Below are positions 60,401 to 64,000 of a DNA stretch of 64,000 nt, piece by piece; positions within the stretch are counted from its first letter, which is position 1, and every line of letters begins with the position of its first letter. Made by a program: the position numbers and the translations under genes. The stretch comes from Arenicola marina (Eukaryota > Annelida > Polychaeta > Arenicolidae). The DNA lies in NCBI GenBank assembly GCA_964019135.1, contig OZ025264.1, forward strand, positions 6,031,935 to 6,095,934, in the 5' to 3' direction. The notes beneath the pieces are model-generated. The model did no database searches. It was not told where the DNA came from and worked only from the letters and a program-made list of their open reading frames with translations.

Positions 60401-62640
60401 CTGCAAAGAGGCTCATTGGTCACACATTCCACCCTGTGAGACTGCCGAGAGAGACTGATTGGTCACACATACCACCCTGTGAGACTGCAGAGAGAGACTG
60501 ATTGGTCACATATACCACCCTGTGAGACTGCAGAGAGAGACTGATTGGTCACATATACCACCCTGTGAGACTGCAGAGAGAGACTGATTGGTCACACATT
60601 CCTCCCTGTGAGGCTGCAGAGAGAGACTGATTGGTCACACATACCACCCTGTGAGACTGCAGAGAGAGACTGATTGGTCACACATTTCACCCTGTGAGGC
60701 TGCAGAGAGAGACTGATTGGTCACACATACCACCCTGTGAGACTGCAGAGAGAGACTGATTGGTCACACATTCCTCCCTGTGAGGCTGCAGAGAGAGACT
60801 GATTGGTCACACATACCACCCTGTGAGACTGCAGAGAGAGACTGATTGGTCACACATTTCACCCTGTGAGGCTGCAGAGAGAGACTGATTGGTCACACAT
60901 ACCACCCTGTGAGGCTGCAAAGAGGCTCATTGGTCACACATTCCACCCTGTGAGACTGCCGAGAGAGACTGATTGGTCACACATACCACCCTGTGAGACT
61001 GCAGAGAGAGACTGATTGGTCACATATACCACCCTGTGAGACTGCAGAGAGAGACTGATTGGTCACATATACCACCCTGTGAGACTGCAGAGAGAGACTG
61101 ATTGGTCACACATTCCTCCCTGTGAGGCTGCAGAGAGAGACTGATTGGTCACACATACCACCCTGTGAGACTGCAGAGAGAGACTGATTGGTCACACATT
61201 TCACCCTGTGAGGCTGCAGAGAGAGACTGATTGGTCACACATACCACCCTGTGAGACTGCAGAGAGAGACTGATTGGTCACACATTTCACCCTGTGAGGC
61301 TGCAGAGAGAGACTGATTGGTCACACATACCACCCTGTGAGACTGCAGAGAGAGACTGATTGGTCACACATTCCTCCCTGTGAGGCTGCAGAGAGAGACT
61401 GATTGGTCACATATACCACCCTGTGAGGCTGTAGAGAGAGACTGATTGGTCACACATTCCACCCTGTGAGGCTGCAGAGAGAGACGGATTAGTCACACAT
61501 ACCACCCTGTGAGGCTGCTGAGAGAGACTGATTGGTCACCCATACCACCCTGTGAGGCTGTAGAGAGAGAACCTGATTGGTCACACATACCTCCCTGTGA
61601 GGCTGTAGAGACAGAGACTGATTGGTCACACATACCACCCTGTGAGGCTGCGGAGAGAGACTGATTGGTCACACATACCACCCTGTGAGGCTGCAGAGAG
61701 AGACTGATTGGTCACACATACCACCCTGTGAGACTGCAGAGAGAGACTGATTGGTCACACATTCCACCCTGTGAGGCTGCAGAAAGAGACTGATTGGTCA
61801 CACATACCACCCTGTGAGGCGGCAAAGAGGCTCATTGGTCACACATACCACCCTGTGAGACTGCAGAGAGAGACTGATTGGTCACACATTCCACCCTGTG
61901 AGGCTGCAGAAAGAGACTGATTGGTCACACATACCACCCTGTGAGGCGGCAAAGAGGCTCATTGGTCACACATACCACCCTGTGAGGCGGCAAAGAGGCT
62001 CATTGGTCACACATTCCACCCTGTGAGGCTGCGGAGAGAGACTGATTGGTCACACATGCCACCCTGTGAGGCTGCGGAGAGAGACTGGTTGTTCACACAT
62101 ACCACTTTGTGAGGCTGCAGACAGAGACTGATTGGTCACACATACCACCCTGTGAGACTGCAGAGAGAGACTGATTGGTCACACATACCACCCTGTGAGG
62201 CTGTAGATAGAGACTGATTGGTCACACATACCACCCTGTGAGGCAGCTGAGAGAGACTGGTTAGTCACACATACCACCCTGTGAGACTGCAGAGAGAGAC
62301 TGATTGGTCACACATACCACCCTGTGAGGCTGCAGAGAGAGACTGAGTAGTCACACATACCACCCTGTGAGGCAGCTGAGAGAGACTGGTTAGTCACACA
62401 TACCACCCTGTGAGGCTGCAGAGAGACTGATTGGTCACACATACCTCCCTGTGAGGCTGTAGAGAGACACTCATTGGTCACACACACCTCCCTGTGAGGC
62501 TGCAGAGAGACTGATTGGTCACACATACCTCCCTGTGAGGCTGCAGGGAGACTGATTGGTCATACATACCTCCCTGTGAGGCTGCAGAGAGACTGATTGG
62601 TCCAACATACCTCCATGTGAGGCTGTAGAGAGACTGAAAC
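57495..62640. repeat. About 43-bp satellite-like array, roughly 119 copies
   Basis: The unit contains CCCTGTGAGGCTGCAGAGAG, then AGACTGATTGGTCACACAT, then ACCA or TCCT. Variants (GAGACTGC, GCTGCTGAGAGGGATTG, GCAAAGAGGCTCATTGG, TTTCACC) are not random: runs of them recur as blocks, for example about 301 bases apart near 57931/58232 and about 514 bases apart near 60403/60917. Because 43 is not a multiple of three the frame cycles and it is not coding. It lies upstream of the visible collagen exons. Confidence 0.97.
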
Positions 62641-64000
62641 AGAGGCCGACTGGACGTTGGCCTCCGAAATGGAACACAAGGCTCCACTTATACCCGTGCA
62701 ATAAACATTTATTGAAAGTATTTCAAACATTTAAGCGGTTATCATCGATAACAATCTACAAAGCATCCAGATATACAAAACCTTAGGTGTGAAGCAACAT
62801 GTGGGTCACCAGTATAAAAATGATATACCCTATACTTTGTCCACATATGTGATGAATCACTTGGCAACAAATCTCGGAAGGAAAACACTTAAATTTGAAA
62901 AACCTTCATCCATCACCTTATCGCTCTGAAGATGAGGCCGGGTTTAGGTTAGCCCTGTTCATGGCTGTTAATGCGGGAAAATCTGACAGGCCGCCTCCTG
63001 CCCGCCTCCTTGCGAGCGGACAAGCCTGGAGGCCATAAACAGGGCTAGGTTTAGGTGGACGCGAGGCCAGTAGATATCCGTACGCAAAAAGCCTGTCAAC
63101 TTCTATAATGAAATGTCATCCCCGTAGGTGAATTAACGGCGAAGCTGGTGTATAGACGCGCACAAATTCCCCAAAGAACTGCACAGTACTAATGCACTGA
63201 CGGGCAGAATGTTTTTGTCATCATTTCGGCTACGACCTAGCTCCTGGGCAATAGAATAAGCTTTTTACAGTTGTCAGTTAAAAAGGATACGTTACAAGCT
63301 TTTGCAATTTAAATCTGAGCAGGGTCTTTATTCACAATTTTAGTTTTATATAGCCTATCTTTCTTCCGTTTTAAGTTGACTTAGTGACAGTCTCTGAAGC
63401 CCCATTACCTGGTCATGCTGAGATAAGATAAGCCGCCCCAGAGCATAAATACATCACAGCTTGCCAATAACAGCAGGTGCGAGACATTACAGCGTGCAGG
63501 GTAGTGTTCTTATTATGACCGCTTTGTAACCAGACATTATATAGGGTATTCCTATCGGTAGAATTTTCGTAAGATAAATTATTTTAAAGATGGCCCATAG
63601 ATGAAAGGCCTCGCGTTAATAATCACACAGCACACAACATGAAGATATAAACAGGATGATGTCCTTATAGAAGCTGTTCGTTTTGGAACCAGACACATTA
63701 TAGGCGGTTCCTAGCATGGATTTTAAGGTTATGCAATAAAGAAAAAATGGATCCTTTCGCTACAAATAAATGAAAGAATTACAGATGGTAAACGATTGAC
63801 TCTCAGGGGTTAGACATTTAGACGTTAGACATTTTCACAACTGTCTCTTGCCCGGTGTTTTTCCATCTTACCACGAACCATACTTTCAATATCGCCTACA
63901 TTACAAACTGCCAGCATTTATTGGGAGGTTGACCTTTAAAATCGATCGGCGGAATGGAGTTTAAATGAAACATTCAGAGGTCGTTACATCATCAGGTACG
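62641..64000. other. Right flank, no gene seen
   Basis: Apart from the small element at 62950-63047, I see only two loosely similar stretches (about 63505-63580 and 63655-63740, sharing AACCAGACA and ATTATA..GG.(T/A)TTCCTA). No coding exon could be supported on either strand. Confidence 0.5.
62950..63047. mobile_element. 98-bp MITE with 9-bp target duplication
   Basis: The left end is TAGCCCTGTTCATGGC and the right end inverted is TAGCCCTGTTTATGGC. GGTTTAGGT flanks it exactly on both sides (62941-62949 and 63048-63056). The interior is GC-rich with no open frame. The near-identical ends suggest a fairly recent insertion. A 9-bp duplication is typical of Mutator-like elements, but the family is not proven. 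Confidence 0.8.

Noticed and set aside
58784-62701. Short minus-strand frames in the 43-bp array (repeating GGMCDQSVSL)
   Set aside because: The unit is not a multiple of three, the frame changes each unit, and none exceeds about 70 codons.

Overview
The window is genomic DNA from an animal, with four spliced protein genes that I could assemble exon by exon. From left to right they are NDOR1 (minus strand, incomplete, its 3' part lies left of base 1), LSM2 (minus), PSMB1 (plus) and a clade-B fibrillar collagen of the type V/XI kind (minus, about 30 kb, 56 exons found). Gene content, intron sizes of a few hundred bases to 1 kb, an unusual density of minisatellites and small inverted-repeat DNA elements, and the lack of vertebrate repeats fit a marine invertebrate. 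A lancelet-like deuterostome is my best guess, but the sequence alone does not prove it.

Layout. Bases 139-4548 hold nine exons of NDOR1, the diflavin reductase of cytosolic Fe-S assembly. Bases 4549-9312 hold no gene I can support: a palindromic element with a target duplication, a TA-flanked inverted-repeat element, and a 1.1-kb array of 25-bp units. Bases 9313-10784 hold LSM2, four exons if a start-codon-only first exon is counted. LSM2 and PSMB1 are head to head across about 1.4 kb. PSMB1 (12216-21591) has six coding exons and a 7.3-kb first intron rich in small repeats. Bases 21592-23913 are the shared 3' side of PSMB1 and the collagen, which converge. The collagen runs from its stop at 23914 up to a TSPN exon ending at 53990. 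Its signal-peptide exon and the first part of TSPN were not found. Bases 57495-62640 are a 5.1-kb array of about 43-bp units, and 62641-64000 holds one small inverted-repeat element and nothing else recognisable.

The collagen has a laminin-G-like TSPN domain, a very short variable region, a minor helix, a non-helical hinge, an uninterrupted major helix of about 1,010 residues, a furin-type site and a COLFI C-propeptide. The C-propeptide keeps six of the eight usual cysteines. The two missing ones are exactly the pair that normally forms bonds between chains.

The most striking signal is that several tandem arrays in this gene start at its splice sites and contain copies of them. A 36-bp array repeats the end of a COLFI exon plus its donor 17 times, with the reading frame open throughout. 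A 24-bp array does the same at the last TSPN exon. The main TSPN exon has an acceptor-like 36-bp array on one side and a donor-like 63-bp array on the other. The genes themselves are ordinary housekeeping and matrix genes with no evident joint pathway.
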